From: Terriglobus aquaticus | Lineage (GTDB): Bacteria; Acidobacteriota; Terriglobia; Terriglobales; Acidobacteriaceae | Reading direction: 5' to 3' | DNA length: 64,000 bases | NCBI RefSeq assembly: GCF_025685415.1 | Contig: NZ_JAGSYB010000001.1 | Coordinates: 682,001 to 746,000 of the forward strand | Part shown: piece by piece, positions 39,128 through 47,318 of the stretch | Layout: each line of letters starts with the position of its first letter | Position numbering within the stretch: position 1 is the stretch's first letter | Translations under genes and position numbers: made by a program | Notes under the pieces: model-generated | The model's database searches: none | What the model was told of the DNA's origin: nothing | Seen by the model: the letters and a program-made list of their open reading frames with translations, nothing else

Positions 39128-40380
39128 CGCAGGCAGCGGGTCGGGAGATCACGGGAACACAGCCGCCTCGCACTGCGGCGCTGAGCGCGACAGTGCTGGT
39201 GGTGAGCGCGAATGCGGAGTTGCGGGCGCATCTGGCCAAGACGCTGCGAGGTCTGCGGTGGACGGTGCAGGAGGCGGAAAGCGGGGCTGAGGCGTGGCTG
39301 CGGCAGGAGGACCGTCCCTGTGGCGCGGTGCTGCTGGACGAGTGGCTGCCGGACCTGTCGGCGCGTGAGTTTGCCCAGCAGTTCCTGGAACAGTTTCCGA
39401 CGGTCGACATGCTTACGACGGAGGGATCGCCGGTGGCGTCGGCCGTTCGGAGCCCGCGGCGGAACGAGCTGCTGCTGGCATTGCGCGATGCCGAGCACTT
39501 GTGTGCGGCTGCTCCGGCGGCGACAGCCTCGGGGTTGGGAATGCCACCAGTCTCCGCAGCAGCGGCTCCGGTGGGTAATGCTGCCGAGGAACGATCTGCG
39601 GGCGGCACAACCCCGGTGTTTGCCCTGCCGGGCATGCTGGGCGGCAGCGCGGCAATGCAGGAGTTGGGAGCGCTGATCCGGCTTGCGGCTCCGCATTCGG
39701 CCAGCATCCTGGTAGAAGGCGAGACGGGTACAGGCAAGGAGCTGGTGGCGCAGGCGGTGCACCGGTTGAGCGGGCGCTCGGCGAAGCCGTTTGTCACGCT
39801 GAACTGTGCGGCCATTCCAGAGCAACTGCTGGAGTCGGAGCTGTTTGGGCACACCCGCGGAGCGTTCACGGGCGCGGTGAACTCGCGCATGGGGCGCATC
39901 GAGGCGGCGCACGGTGGGACGCTGTTTCTGGACGAGATCGGGGAGATGCCGCTGCCGTTGCAGGCCAAGATGCTGCGCTTCCTGGAATGCGGGGAGATCC
40001 AGCGCATTGGTGAGAATGAGACCTCGCGCGTGGATGTGCGCATCGTGGCCGCGACGCACCAGCCGCTGGAGCTGAATGCAGAGCAGGGCCGGTTCCGCCT
40101 GGACCTGTTTCACCGGCTATCGGTGTTCCCGGTGTGGGTTCCGCCGCTGCGCGAGCGGATGGAAGATGTGCCCATGCTGGTGCAGTTTGCCCTGGAACGA
40201 CTGGGGCAGGACGCACCGCAGCGGAGTATCAGCGCGGCTGCGATGGACGTCCTGCTGGCGCATAGCTGGCCGGGCAATGTCCGGGAGTTGCTGCACGTTC
40301 TGCAGCGCGCGGTGATTCTGAGCACCCACAGCACGGAGATCGGGCCGGAACACATTCGGCTGCGTGCGCGTGCGCGTTGA
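39124..40380 (+). CDS. Sigma54-dependent activator lacking a DNA-binding domain
   Basis: This 418-aa protein has an N-terminal receiver-like domain, with VVSANAE where acidic residues are usual. Asp72 is in AVLLDEWLPDLS, but the conserved Lys is not evident. The AAA+ core (about 178-400) is complete: Walker A EGETGTGKELVAQ, the sigma54-contact loop GAFTGA (ELFGHTRGAFTGAV), and FLDEIGEMPL. The C-terminus stops at IGPEHIRLRARAR, without the Fis-type helix-turn-helix of NtrC. This resembles Helicobacter FlgR, which also works without DNA binding. The flgK gene follows. Confidence 0.88.
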   Translation: MTQAAGREITGTQPPRTAALSATVLVVSANAELRAHLAKTLRGLRWTVQEAESGAEAWLRQEDRPCGAVLLDEWLPDLSAREFAQQFLEQFPTVDMLTTEGSPVASAVRSPRRNELLLALRDAEHLCAAAPAATASGLGMPPVSAAAAPVGNAAEERSAGGTTPVFALPGMLGGSAAMQELGALIRLAAPHSASILVEGETGTGKELVAQAVHRLSGRSAKPFVTLNCAAIPEQLLESELFGHTRGAFTGAVNSRMGRIEAAHGGTLFLDEIGEMPLPLQAKMLRFLECGEIQRIGENETSRVDVRIVAATHQPLELNAEQGRFRLDLFHRLSVFPVWVPPLRERMEDVPMLVQFALERLGQDAPQRSISAAAMDVLLAHSWPGNVRELLHVLQRAVILSTHSTEIGPEHIRLRARAR

Positions 40381-40408
40381 ATCTGCCAGCGAAAGCGTGG
40401 AAGATCTA

Positions 40409-40429
40409 AGGCCGCTCTAAGGGCGGCCT
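40409..40429. terminator. Hairpin after the regulator operon
   Basis: Arms AGGCCGC and GCGGCCT (7 pairs) around TCTAAGG, 28 bases past the activator stop. The downstream CTCTCGCCTTCT is only moderately T-rich. Its location suggests separation of the regulator operon from the flgK promoter. Confidence 0.5.
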
Positions 40430-40438
40430 CTCGCCTTC

Positions 40439-40454
40439 TGGACCTTCGCGTGCA
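40439..40454 (+). promoter_or_regulatory. Candidate sigma54 (-24/-12) promoter of flgK
   Basis: TGG at 40439-40441 and TGCA at 40451-40454 put the invariant GG and GC exactly 10 bases apart, as in TGGCACG-N4-TTGCW. It lies 23 bases upstream of the flgK ATG and just after the sigma54-activator gene. The predicted leader is short, about 13 nt, and includes the AGGAGG site. Confidence 0.5.
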
Positions 40455-40477
40455 CCTAGAGGCGACAGGAGGAACGC

Positions 40478-41869
40478 ATGCTGGACGCTCCCATGACCCA
40501 AGCGCTGAGCCGGTACCTGGATCTGCAAACGGCGCGCATAAAGGTGACGGCGACCAACATGGCCAACCAGAACACGCCAGGGTATGCACGCCGGACCGTG
40601 ACCTGGACCGGCGGCGACACCGTAAGCCTGACCGGCATTGGCGCAGGACAGAATCCGATGGCGACCGTGACGGCGCAGCGCAGCTCTGTGCTGGATGCTG
40701 CCGTGGCCAGCACCACTGCGAGTTCGGCCTCAGCGAACACGGTGAAGTCTGCATTGAACTCTCTGCAGGCGGTGTTTGCGATCAACTCGGCCGGCGATGA
40801 AGGCTCCGGAATCAATGCAGCGATGAGTGGGTTCTTCGCCGCGATGCAGTCGATCGCGGCCGACCCGTCCAGCGGCAGCGCCCGGCAGGCGGCGTTTGCG
40901 GCAGCGCAGACGGTTGCGAGCAGCTTTCAGGCGACGAGTGCGACGCTCTCGCAGCAGGCGTCCGATCTGGATGGCTCGGTGCAGAACTCAGTCAGCAGCA
41001 TCAACCAGCTCACAGCTTCGATTGCCGCGCTGAACGGGAGCATTGGATGCGCTGGCACCGCGGCGGACCGGGAGGCCCTGCTGGACCAGCGGAGCGCGCA
41101 GATCGACAGCCTTTCGCAGCTGGTTGGCGTGCAGCAGATGAGCAACAGCGATGGTTCGGTGAGCCTGTTTACGTCGAACGGCGGAGCCCTGGTGGTTGGC
41201 AGCCAGAGTGACGCGGTGTCCACGCGCAGTGCGGGCAACGGTGCGTTGCAGATCTATGTGCAGGGCACGAACATCACGACCGGTCTCGAGGGCGGCAGTG
41301 TTGGCGGTGCGCTTGCTGCGCGCGACGGAGCCCTGGCCGATGCGCAAACGCGAATCGACGCGCTGGCGTCTGCGTTTGCCACGGCGGTAAATGCCGCCAA
41401 CAGCAACGGGAACACGCAGGCGGGGAACGCAGGAGCTGCGATCTTCAGCCTGGATCCTACGGCTGCGCATCCTGCGGCGACCATCGCGGTTGCTGCCACG
41501 AGCGGCGCCGACTTTGCGGCGGCAGGGAATGGCGAAGGCGCAAATGGGACGGGTAACGCGAACGCGATGGCAGCACTGGCGAACCAGGAGAACTCGTCCG
41601 GTGAAACCTTTGCGGGCGTGCTGAGCTCTGCAATCAGCAGCATCGGAACGTCTGCCGCGGCTGCGCAGACCAATGCCGCAGCAGCAAGCTCAGCGCAGAA
41701 CCAGGCGAGCGCGAACCAGGAGGCGCTGTCGGGTGTCTCGCTGGATACGGAGGCGGCGAACCTGACCCAGTATCAGCGCAGCTACGAGGCGGAGGCCAAG
41801 CTGCTGGCTGTGCTGGACCAGATCATGACCGACACCATCAACCTCGGCACTAACACGGCGGTTTCCTAA
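40478..41869 (+). CDS. flgK: Flagellar hook-associated protein 1
   Basis: This 463-aa protein forms the hook-filament junction. The N-terminal motif ATNMANQNTPGYARRTVTW and the C-terminal LTQYQRSYEAEAKLLAVLDQIM, which form the coiled coil of rod/hook proteins, are typical. The middle is low-complexity, Ala/Ser/Asn-rich as in FlgK. It starts at ATG 40478 behind a strong AGGAGG and is followed 3 bases later by flgL. There are no other hook or basal-body genes nearby. Confidence 0.92.
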   Translation: MLDAPMTQALSRYLDLQTARIKVTATNMANQNTPGYARRTVTWTGGDTVSLTGIGAGQNPMATVTAQRSSVLDAAVASTTASSASANTVKSALNSLQAVFAINSAGDEGSGINAAMSGFFAAMQSIAADPSSGSARQAAFAAAQTVASSFQATSATLSQQASDLDGSVQNSVSSINQLTASIAALNGSIGCAGTAADREALLDQRSAQIDSLSQLVGVQQMSNSDGSVSLFTSNGGALVVGSQSDAVSTRSAGNGALQIYVQGTNITTGLEGGSVGGALAARDGALADAQTRIDALASAFATAVNAANSNGNTQAGNAGAAIFSLDPTAAHPAATIAVAATSGADFAAAGNGEGANGTGNANAMAALANQENSSGETFAGVLSSAISSIGTSAAAAQTNAAAASSAQNQASANQEALSGVSLDTEAANLTQYQRSYEAEAKLLAVLDQIMTDTINLGTNTAVS

Positions 41870-41872
41870 ACG

Positions 41873-42757
41873 ATGCTGACTTCTGCAAGTTCGATGGCGA
41901 GCCTGGTTGCCCAGGCGGGAGCGCTGAGCGATCAGCAGGCGGAGATTGCGCGAGAGCTGAGCAGCGGGACGCGGCTGACGCGGCTCTCCAACGATCCGAT
42001 GGCGGCGGCGGCGACCGTTCGGTTGAGCAGCGGTATTGCCGAGGCTTCGGCTACGGCTGCTGCGATCCAAACTGTGCAGGCTCGCATGCAGACGGCAGAC
42101 TCGGCACTGGGATCGGTCGTGACACAACTCACGTCCGCCATTTCCACGGCGGTTGCTGCGGCAAATGGGACGCAGAACGCGGCAGACCTGGCAAGTGGTG
42201 CCGTGCAGTTGAGCAGCATCCGGGACAGCGTGCTGAACGCGGCCAACAGCAGCTATAACGGCACGTACCTGTTTGCGGGAACTTCGTCGGCCGTGCCATT
42301 CGCGATGAACAGCAGCACGGGTGAGGTGAGCTACGGCGGCGACGCTGCCGGTATGACGTTTGCGGTCGCGGGTCAGACGCTGCAGACCTCGGCAAGCGGG
42401 TCGGCACTGTTTGGCAGCGGAAGCGGATCGGTGTTTGCAAGCCTGCAGAGCTTGATCGGGACTATGGCCTCCGGAGGGACACCGACTGCGGGCCAGGTTG
42501 AGAGTCTGCGGTCATCGTTGCAGACCGTGATTGATGGGCGAAGCGCACTGGCCAGCAGCCAGAGTCGCCTGCAAACGGCCGCCACTGGGGTGGCGTCGCA
42601 ACAGACGAATCTCCAGGCGGAGCAGACCACGGTCGCGGCAAGCGATCCCGTGGCGCTGGCCACGGAGTTGAGTGCGGCGGAGACACAGCGGTCTGCGCTG
42701 TTGAGCAGCCTGGCCAGCATGAGTAAGAGCAGCCTGTTCGATTACCTGTCGGCCTGA
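41873..42757 (+). CDS. flgL: Flagellar hook-associated protein 3
   Basis: This 294-aa junction protein works between FlgK and the filament. The start QQAEIARELSSGTRLTRLSNDPMAAA is the flagellin-like N-terminal domain (ISSGxRLxxxSDDP). The C-terminal LSAAETQRSALLSSLASMSKSSLFDYL gives the matching helix. It begins 3 bases past flgK and is certainly cotranscribed. Flagellin fliC is not in the window. Confidence 0.92.
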   Translation: MLTSASSMASLVAQAGALSDQQAEIARELSSGTRLTRLSNDPMAAAATVRLSSGIAEASATAAAIQTVQARMQTADSALGSVVTQLTSAISTAVAAANGTQNAADLASGAVQLSSIRDSVLNAANSSYNGTYLFAGTSSAVPFAMNSSTGEVSYGGDAAGMTFAVAGQTLQTSASGSALFGSGSGSVFASLQSLIGTMASGGTPTAGQVESLRSSLQTVIDGRSALASSQSRLQTAATGVASQQTNLQAEQTTVAASDPVALATELSAAETQRSALLSSLASMSKSSLFDYLSA

Positions 42758-42786
42758 GCCCGCGGCGCGGCGTTTACACTCAACGC

Positions 42787-43008
42787 ATGTTTGCGCCCCT
42801 GCGCTTTCTTTGGCACGCCACGCGTGGATACCGCTTTACGCCCTGGCGCAGCCCCTATTTGCGATGGCGCCTGGAAACGTACTCCGGTCTGCACGCGGAG
42901 ACGATGACGCTGTCTGAGATGGCTGGTGTGGTGTGGCGCGACAAGGGGCAGTTCCTGCGTTTCCTGCGATGGACGGGCCAGATGGAACGCGAGTCGAACC
43001 GTGACTGA
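42787..43008 (+). CDS. Small basic protein overlapping the xylanase gene
   Basis: This 73-aa protein (APLRFLWHATRGYRFTPWRS, then VVWRDKGQFLRFLRWTGQ) is rich in Arg, Trp and Phe and may be membrane-associated. It has no recognised family. It ends inside the start of the GH10 gene (8-base overlap), so translation of the two may be coupled. Confidence 0.6.
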   Translation: MFAPLRFLWHATRGYRFTPWRSPYLRWRLETYSGLHAETMTLSEMAGVVWRDKGQFLRFLRWTGQMERESNRD

Positions 43009-44206
43009 GTCCGGCGCGGCAAGCAGCTTGACCCGTCGATCCTTGTTGCTGGGTACCGTGAGCACGACAGCGGCGTACCTGGCCGGCTGCGCACACCGGG
43101 GAGGACTGGGGCCGGTTCCACAGAATAGAACTGTCCCACCGCCGGTGCCGAAAGCCCGTTCCGCTGCACCGCTGAAAACGCAGGCAGCAGCGCACCACCT
43201 GCTGTTCGGGTTTGCGCTGAACGTGCGGCAACTGCGCGAGTCGGAATCGTATCGTCGTCTCGTCCTGGAGCAAAGCAGCATCGCTGTGGCCGAGAACGCG
43301 ATGAAGTGGAGTGCGCTGCGGCCCGCGCCCGATCAGTACTTCTTCGACGATGCCGATTTTCTGGTGCAGTTTGGCGAGCAGAACCGCATCAAGCTGCGCG
43401 GGCACAACCTGTGCTGGCATGAGCAATTGCCGAAGTGGTTCGATGCGACGGCGAACGGGGCCAACGCGCGCACGCTCCTGACGGAGCACATCCGCACCGT
43501 GGCGGGGCGCTATGCCGGACGGATTCATAGCTGGGACGTGGTGAATGAGGCGGTGGAGCCTCGCGACGGCCGGCCGGATGGTCTGCGCAACTCGCCGTGG
43601 TTGCGGCTGATTGGCGAGACCTACCTGGAGCTGGCGTTCCGGACCGCGCGGCAGGCCGATCCGACTGCGCTGCTCACGTACAACGATTACGACATTGAAG
43701 ACGAGTCCCCGTACCAGGCGGAGAAGCGCGCAGCGGTGCTGCGGATGTTGCGTCGCCTGAAGCAGCGAAATGTGCCCATCGACGCTGTCGGCATTCAGTC
43801 TCATATCAGCGCGGGAACGGGTCACCGGTACGGAGCTTCGCTGCAGCAGTTCATTCTGAGCTGCCGCGAGATGGATCTGGAAGTGTTCGTCACGGAGCTG
43901 GACGTGGACGATCGGGAACTGCCGAAGCAGGTTGCTGAACGGGACGCGGGAGTGGCCGAGGCGTACCGGCAATATCTGGACGTGGTGCTGCGCGAGCCGA
44001 ACGTGCGTGCGGTGCTTACCTGGGGAGTGGATGACGCGCAGAGCTGGCTCTCAGGCAAGCGGCCGCGTGCAGACGGAGTGCCGCAGCGCCCCTTACTGTG
44101 GGATGCGCAGTTCCGGCCCAAGAAGGCGGTGAGTGCGGTGGAGCAGGCTTTTGTGGAGGCTCGCCCGGCGCCGGCACCTGCGGCCGGACGAAGCAGCCGG
44201 CGGTAG
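43001..44206 (+). CDS. GH10 endo-1,4-beta-xylanase, Tat lipoprotein
   Basis: This 401-aa glycoside hydrolase family 10 enzyme cuts the xylan backbone. The acid/base Glu is in SWDVVNEAVEP and the nucleophile Glu in VFVTELDVDD. The substrate-binding GHNLCWHEQLPKW is intact. The N-terminus carries a twin-arginine motif (TRRSLLLG) and a lipobox LAGC, so it is probably Tat-exported and lipidated. GTG 43001 starts in the upstream small gene's last codons. No other xylan gene adjoins. Confidence 0.93.
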   Translation: MTESGAASSLTRRSLLLGTVSTTAAYLAGCAHRGGLGPVPQNRTVPPPVPKARSAAPLKTQAAAHHLLFGFALNVRQLRESESYRRLVLEQSSIAVAENAMKWSALRPAPDQYFFDDADFLVQFGEQNRIKLRGHNLCWHEQLPKWFDATANGANARTLLTEHIRTVAGRYAGRIHSWDVVNEAVEPRDGRPDGLRNSPWLRLIGETYLELAFRTARQADPTALLTYNDYDIEDESPYQAEKRAAVLRMLRRLKQRNVPIDAVGIQSHISAGTGHRYGASLQQFILSCREMDLEVFVTELDVDDRELPKQVAERDAGVAEAYRQYLDVVLREPNVRAVLTWGVDDAQSWLSGKRPRADGVPQRPLLWDAQFRPKKAVSAVEQAFVEARPAPAPAAGRSSRR

Positions 44207-44291
44207 CCTTGCCCGTTGCCCGTCTCCGTGGGCCGATGGTATCCTAGCCGGAGCGAAACGATAGAAGAGAAGCAGGAGCAATACAACTACA

Positions 44292-44558
44292 GTGTTGGCA
44301 AGCCAGAAGAAAAACGACATTATCGCGAAGTTCCGGACGCACGAGTCCGATACGGGCAGCCCCGAAGTGCAGATCGCTATCCTGAGCGAGCGCATCGGTG
44401 AGTTGACGGAGCATTTCAAGACGCACAAGAAGGATCATGGATCGCGCCGCGGCCTGTTGATGCTGGTGAGCAAGCGCCGCAGCCTGTTGGATTACCTGAA
44501 GAAGAACGATTCCGATCGCTACCGCGAAGTTATCGGCAAGCTCGGCATCCGCAAGTAA
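44292..44558 (+). CDS. rpsO: 30S ribosomal protein S15
   Basis: This 88-aa ribosomal protein has the standard S15 motifs [22 protein letters not shown] and [21 protein letters not shown]. It starts at GTG 44292, with AGGAG further upstream than usual (13 bases). Its own leader may be under autoregulation as in other bacteria. It is followed by pnp, the conserved arrangement. Full length is present. Confidence 0.98.
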   Translation: MLASQKKNDIIAKFRTHESDTGSPEVQIAILSERIGELTEHFKTHKKDHGSRRGLLMLVSKRRSLLDYLKKNDSDRYREVIGKLGIRK

Positions 44559-44653
44559 CTGCGCAGCCGGAGCGTCTCCGATCCCTCGGCCGCAGCCGGG
44601 TGTGTGAAGGTCTGAGATCCGAATTGACCGACACCTCGTTCGTACGTCCCATT

Positions 44654-44705
44654 CAGACCGCCCCTCTGCCGCGCGTGCAAGTCACGCCGCTGGCCGGGCG
44701 GTCTG
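44654..44705 (+). promoter_or_regulatory. Long leader hairpin between rpsO and pnp
   Basis: Arms CAGACCGCCC and GGGCGGTCTG (10 perfect pairs) enclose 32 bases. These hold a smaller hairpin, GCGTG and CACGC around CAAGT (44673-44687). It lies about 70 bases ahead of pnp. In E. coli the same place carries the RNase III-processed stem through which PNPase represses its own mRNA, so this is a candidate equivalent. Confidence 0.6.
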
Positions 44706-44776
44706 TTCGCGTTTTGGCGCTGTGTCGCCGAGGCGCGATGTCCGCTTTCTAACCCAATGAAGAGAGAACAGCCGCT

Positions 44777-47251
44777 ATGAAGCAGCAAACTACCGTGGAG
44801 CTTGCCGGGGGCAAGCAAATTACCTTTGAGACCGGCCGCATCGCCAAGCAGGCGTCGGGCGCCGCGTTCGTTACGTCCGGCGACACCGTTGTGCTTGCGA
44901 CCGCTGTAGGAGCGCCGGAGCCGAAGGAAGGCATCGACTTCTTTCCGCTGACGGTGGAGTATCGCGAGACCGCCTACGGTGGCGGCCGCATTCCGGGTGG
45001 CTTTATCAAGCGCGAAGGTCGTCCCGCGGAGAAGGAAATCCTGACCGCGCGCCAGATCGATCGCCCCATTCGTCCGCTGTTCCCGGAGACCTACCGCAAC
45101 GAGACGCAGGTGGTTGCGTTCGTGTACTCGGCCGACAAGCAGAACGATCCGGACATCATCGCGATCAACGCTGCGTCGTGCGCGCTGGCGCTATCGGACA
45201 TCCCGTTCCACGGCCCCATCGGCGCGGTTCGCGTGGGCCTGGTGGACGGCAACTTCATCGTGAACCCGACCTACGACGAGCGCGAGAAGAGCACCCTGAA
45301 CATCACCGTTGCGGGCACCATCGATGGCATCGTGATGGTGGAGTCGGGCGCGCGTGAGGCGACAGAGGAGCAGGTTGTCAACGCGATCGAGTTCGGCCAC
45401 GAGCAAATTAAGAAGATCTGCGAGGTGCTGATTGAGTTTGCCAAGACGGCGGGCAAGCCGAAGCGCGCGACCGCAGAGGCGGAAGACACGAGCGCTTACC
45501 TGGCTGAGCTTCGTAACCAGTACGGCACGGCTCTGACGGACGCGGTGGACACGCAGAAGTACAGCAAGACCGACTCTTACGCCCTGATCAAGAAGATTAA
45601 GGACGAAGGCAAGAAGGCTTTGCCGGAAGGCGATGCAGCGGCTGCGAAGCGGTACGCGAAGGGCTTCGAACTGCTGCGAGAGAACATCTTCCGCGAGCAG
45701 GTGCTGAACGATCGCATTCGTCCGGACCGCCGCGCCTTTGACGAGATCCGGAAGATCGACATCGAGGTTGGGATTCTGCCGCGCACGCACGGTTCTGCGC
45801 TGTTTACGCGCGGCGAGACGCAGGCGCTGGTCACGGCCACGCTTGGCACGGCCGACGACGCGCAGCGTCTGGAGTCGTACGAGGGCGAGCAGAAGCGCCG
45901 CTTTATGCTGCACTACAACTTCCCGCCGTACTCGGTCGGTGAAGTGGGCCGCATGACGGGCACGGGCCGTCGCGAGATCGGTCACGGTGCCCTGGCGCAG
46001 CGTGCGATCGAGGCCGTGCTGCCGGACGAGAAGGATTCGCCGTACACGCTGCGCGTGGTTTCGGACATCACGGAGTCGAACGGATCGTCGTCGATGGCTT
46101 CTGTCTGTGGAGCTTCGCTGGCCCTGATGCAGGCCGGCATTCCGCTGAAGGGTTCGGTTGCCGGTGTGGCGATGGGCCTGGTGAAGGAGGGCGAGAAGTA
46201 CTCGATCCTGACCGACATCGCGGGTGCGGAAGATCACTACGGCGACATGGACTTCAAGGTGGCCGGAACGCGCGAAGGTATCACCGCGCTGCAGATGGAC
46301 ATCAAGATCATGGGAATCACGCCGCAGATCATGCGTGAGGCCCTGGAGCAGGCACGTCGCGGCCGTATTTTCCTTCTGGACAAGATGGACGCGGTGATCA
46401 GCGGCGCCAGCCAGGAGAAATCGCGCTACGCTCCGCAGATCAAGACGCTGCAGATCCCGACGGACAAGATTCGCGACCTGATCGGACCCGGCGGCAAGGT
46501 GATTCGCGGCATCATCGAAGCGACGCAGGTGAAGATCGACGTGGACGACTCGGGCAAGGTGGATGTTTCGTCCTCCGATCCGGATGGTCTGGCACGCGCG
46601 ATCCAGATGATCAGCGACCTGACCGCTGTGCCCGAGGTGGGCAAGACCTATTTGGGCAAGGTGGTTCGGCTGGCGGAGTTCGGCGCGTTTGTCGAGATCT
46701 TCCCCGGCACCGATGGCCTGCTGCACGTCTCCGAAATCGCGGAACATCGCGTGAAGGACGTGAAGGATGAGCTTCGCGAAGGCGATCAGGTCCTGGTGCG
46801 GGTGCTTGCCATTGAGGGCAACCGCATCAAGCTGTCCCGCAAGGCTGTTCTGAAGGAGCAGCGCGCGAAGCTGGGCCTGCCCGAGCCGGAAGCGCAGCAA
46901 GGTGGCGAGGGTCGCGGCGAGCGCGGTGATAATCGTCGCGAACGCGGTGGCGAACGTTCCGAGCGTCAGGAGCGTGCTCCGCGTCCTGAGCGTACCGCGC
47001 CAGCGCCAAGCGCGGAGACGATCACGCTTGAGGGTGGTGAGGACTTCGAAGACGAAGACCTGGACGACCTGGACGTGGACGACGCCGAGGGCGACGAAGG
47101 TGGTGAGGAGGCAGCAGGCTCCGATACCGCAGCGGAAGGCAGTGGCGCACCGCAGGGTCAGCGTTCCGGACGGCGTCGCCGTCGTCGCGGTGGTCGCCGC
47201 GGCGGACCGGGTGGTGGTGCGAACCCGGGCAACGGCGCACCTCGCGCGTAA
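44777..47251 (+). CDS. pnp: Polyribonucleotide nucleotidyltransferase
   Basis: This 824-aa 3'-5' exoribonuclease of RNA decay is longer than usual (about 700). Two RNase PH-like cores are followed by KH (IKTLQIPTDKIRDLIGPGGKVI) and S1 (AEFGAFVEIFPGTDGLLHVSEIAEHRVK) domains. An extended C-terminal tail of about 120 residues is Arg/Gly-rich (RGERGDNRRERGGERSE), then acidic, then Arg-rich again (GRRRRRRGGRRGGPGG). RNA binding or partner contact by this tail is plausible. rpsO precedes it. Confidence 0.98.
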   Translation: MKQQTTVELAGGKQITFETGRIAKQASGAAFVTSGDTVVLATAVGAPEPKEGIDFFPLTVEYRETAYGGGRIPGGFIKREGRPAEKEILTARQIDRPIRPLFPETYRNETQVVAFVYSADKQNDPDIIAINAASCALALSDIPFHGPIGAVRVGLVDGNFIVNPTYDEREKSTLNITVAGTIDGIVMVESGAREATEEQVVNAIEFGHEQIKKICEVLIEFAKTAGKPKRATAEAEDTSAYLAELRNQYGTALTDAVDTQKYSKTDSYALIKKIKDEGKKALPEGDAAAAKRYAKGFELLRENIFREQVLNDRIRPDRRAFDEIRKIDIEVGILPRTHGSALFTRGETQALVTATLGTADDAQRLESYEGEQKRRFMLHYNFPPYSVGEVGRMTGTGRREIGHGALAQRAIEAVLPDEKDSPYTLRVVSDITESNGSSSMASVCGASLALMQAGIPLKGSVAGVAMGLVKEGEKYSILTDIAGAEDHYGDMDFKVAGTREGITALQMDIKIMGITPQIMREALEQARRGRIFLLDKMDAVISGASQEKSRYAPQIKTLQIPTDKIRDLIGPGGKVIRGIIEATQVKIDVDDSGKVDVSSSDPDGLARAIQMISDLTAVPEVGKTYLGKVVRLAEFGAFVEIFPGTDGLLHVSEIAEHRVKDVKDELREGDQVLVRVLAIEGNRIKLSRKAVLKEQRAKLGLPEPEAQQGGEGRGERGDNRRERGGERSERQERAPRPERTAPAPSAETITLEGGEDFEDEDLDDLDVDDAEGDEGGEEAAGSDTAAEGSGAPQGQRSGRRRRRRGGRRGGPGGGANPGNGAPRA

Positions 47252-47269
47252 GCGTGCAGCACGCATACA

Positions 47270-47308
47270 GAAGGGCCTCGGCAATGCGCCGAGGCCCTTC
47301 GCTTTTGT
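47270..47308 (+). terminator. Intrinsic terminator of pnp
   Basis: Arms GAAGGGCCTCGGC and GCCGAGGCCCTTC (13 pairs) around AATGC, followed by GCTTTTGT. It lies 18 bases past the pnp stop and faces the convergent CocE gene. Confidence 0.9.
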
Positions 47309-47318
47309 GTTGCGGCCC

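Noticed and set aside
40381-40477. Possible lost HTH of the sigma54 activator in another frame
   Set aside because: No HTH-like sequence in any frame before flgK. The gap holds a hairpin and a promoter-like site.
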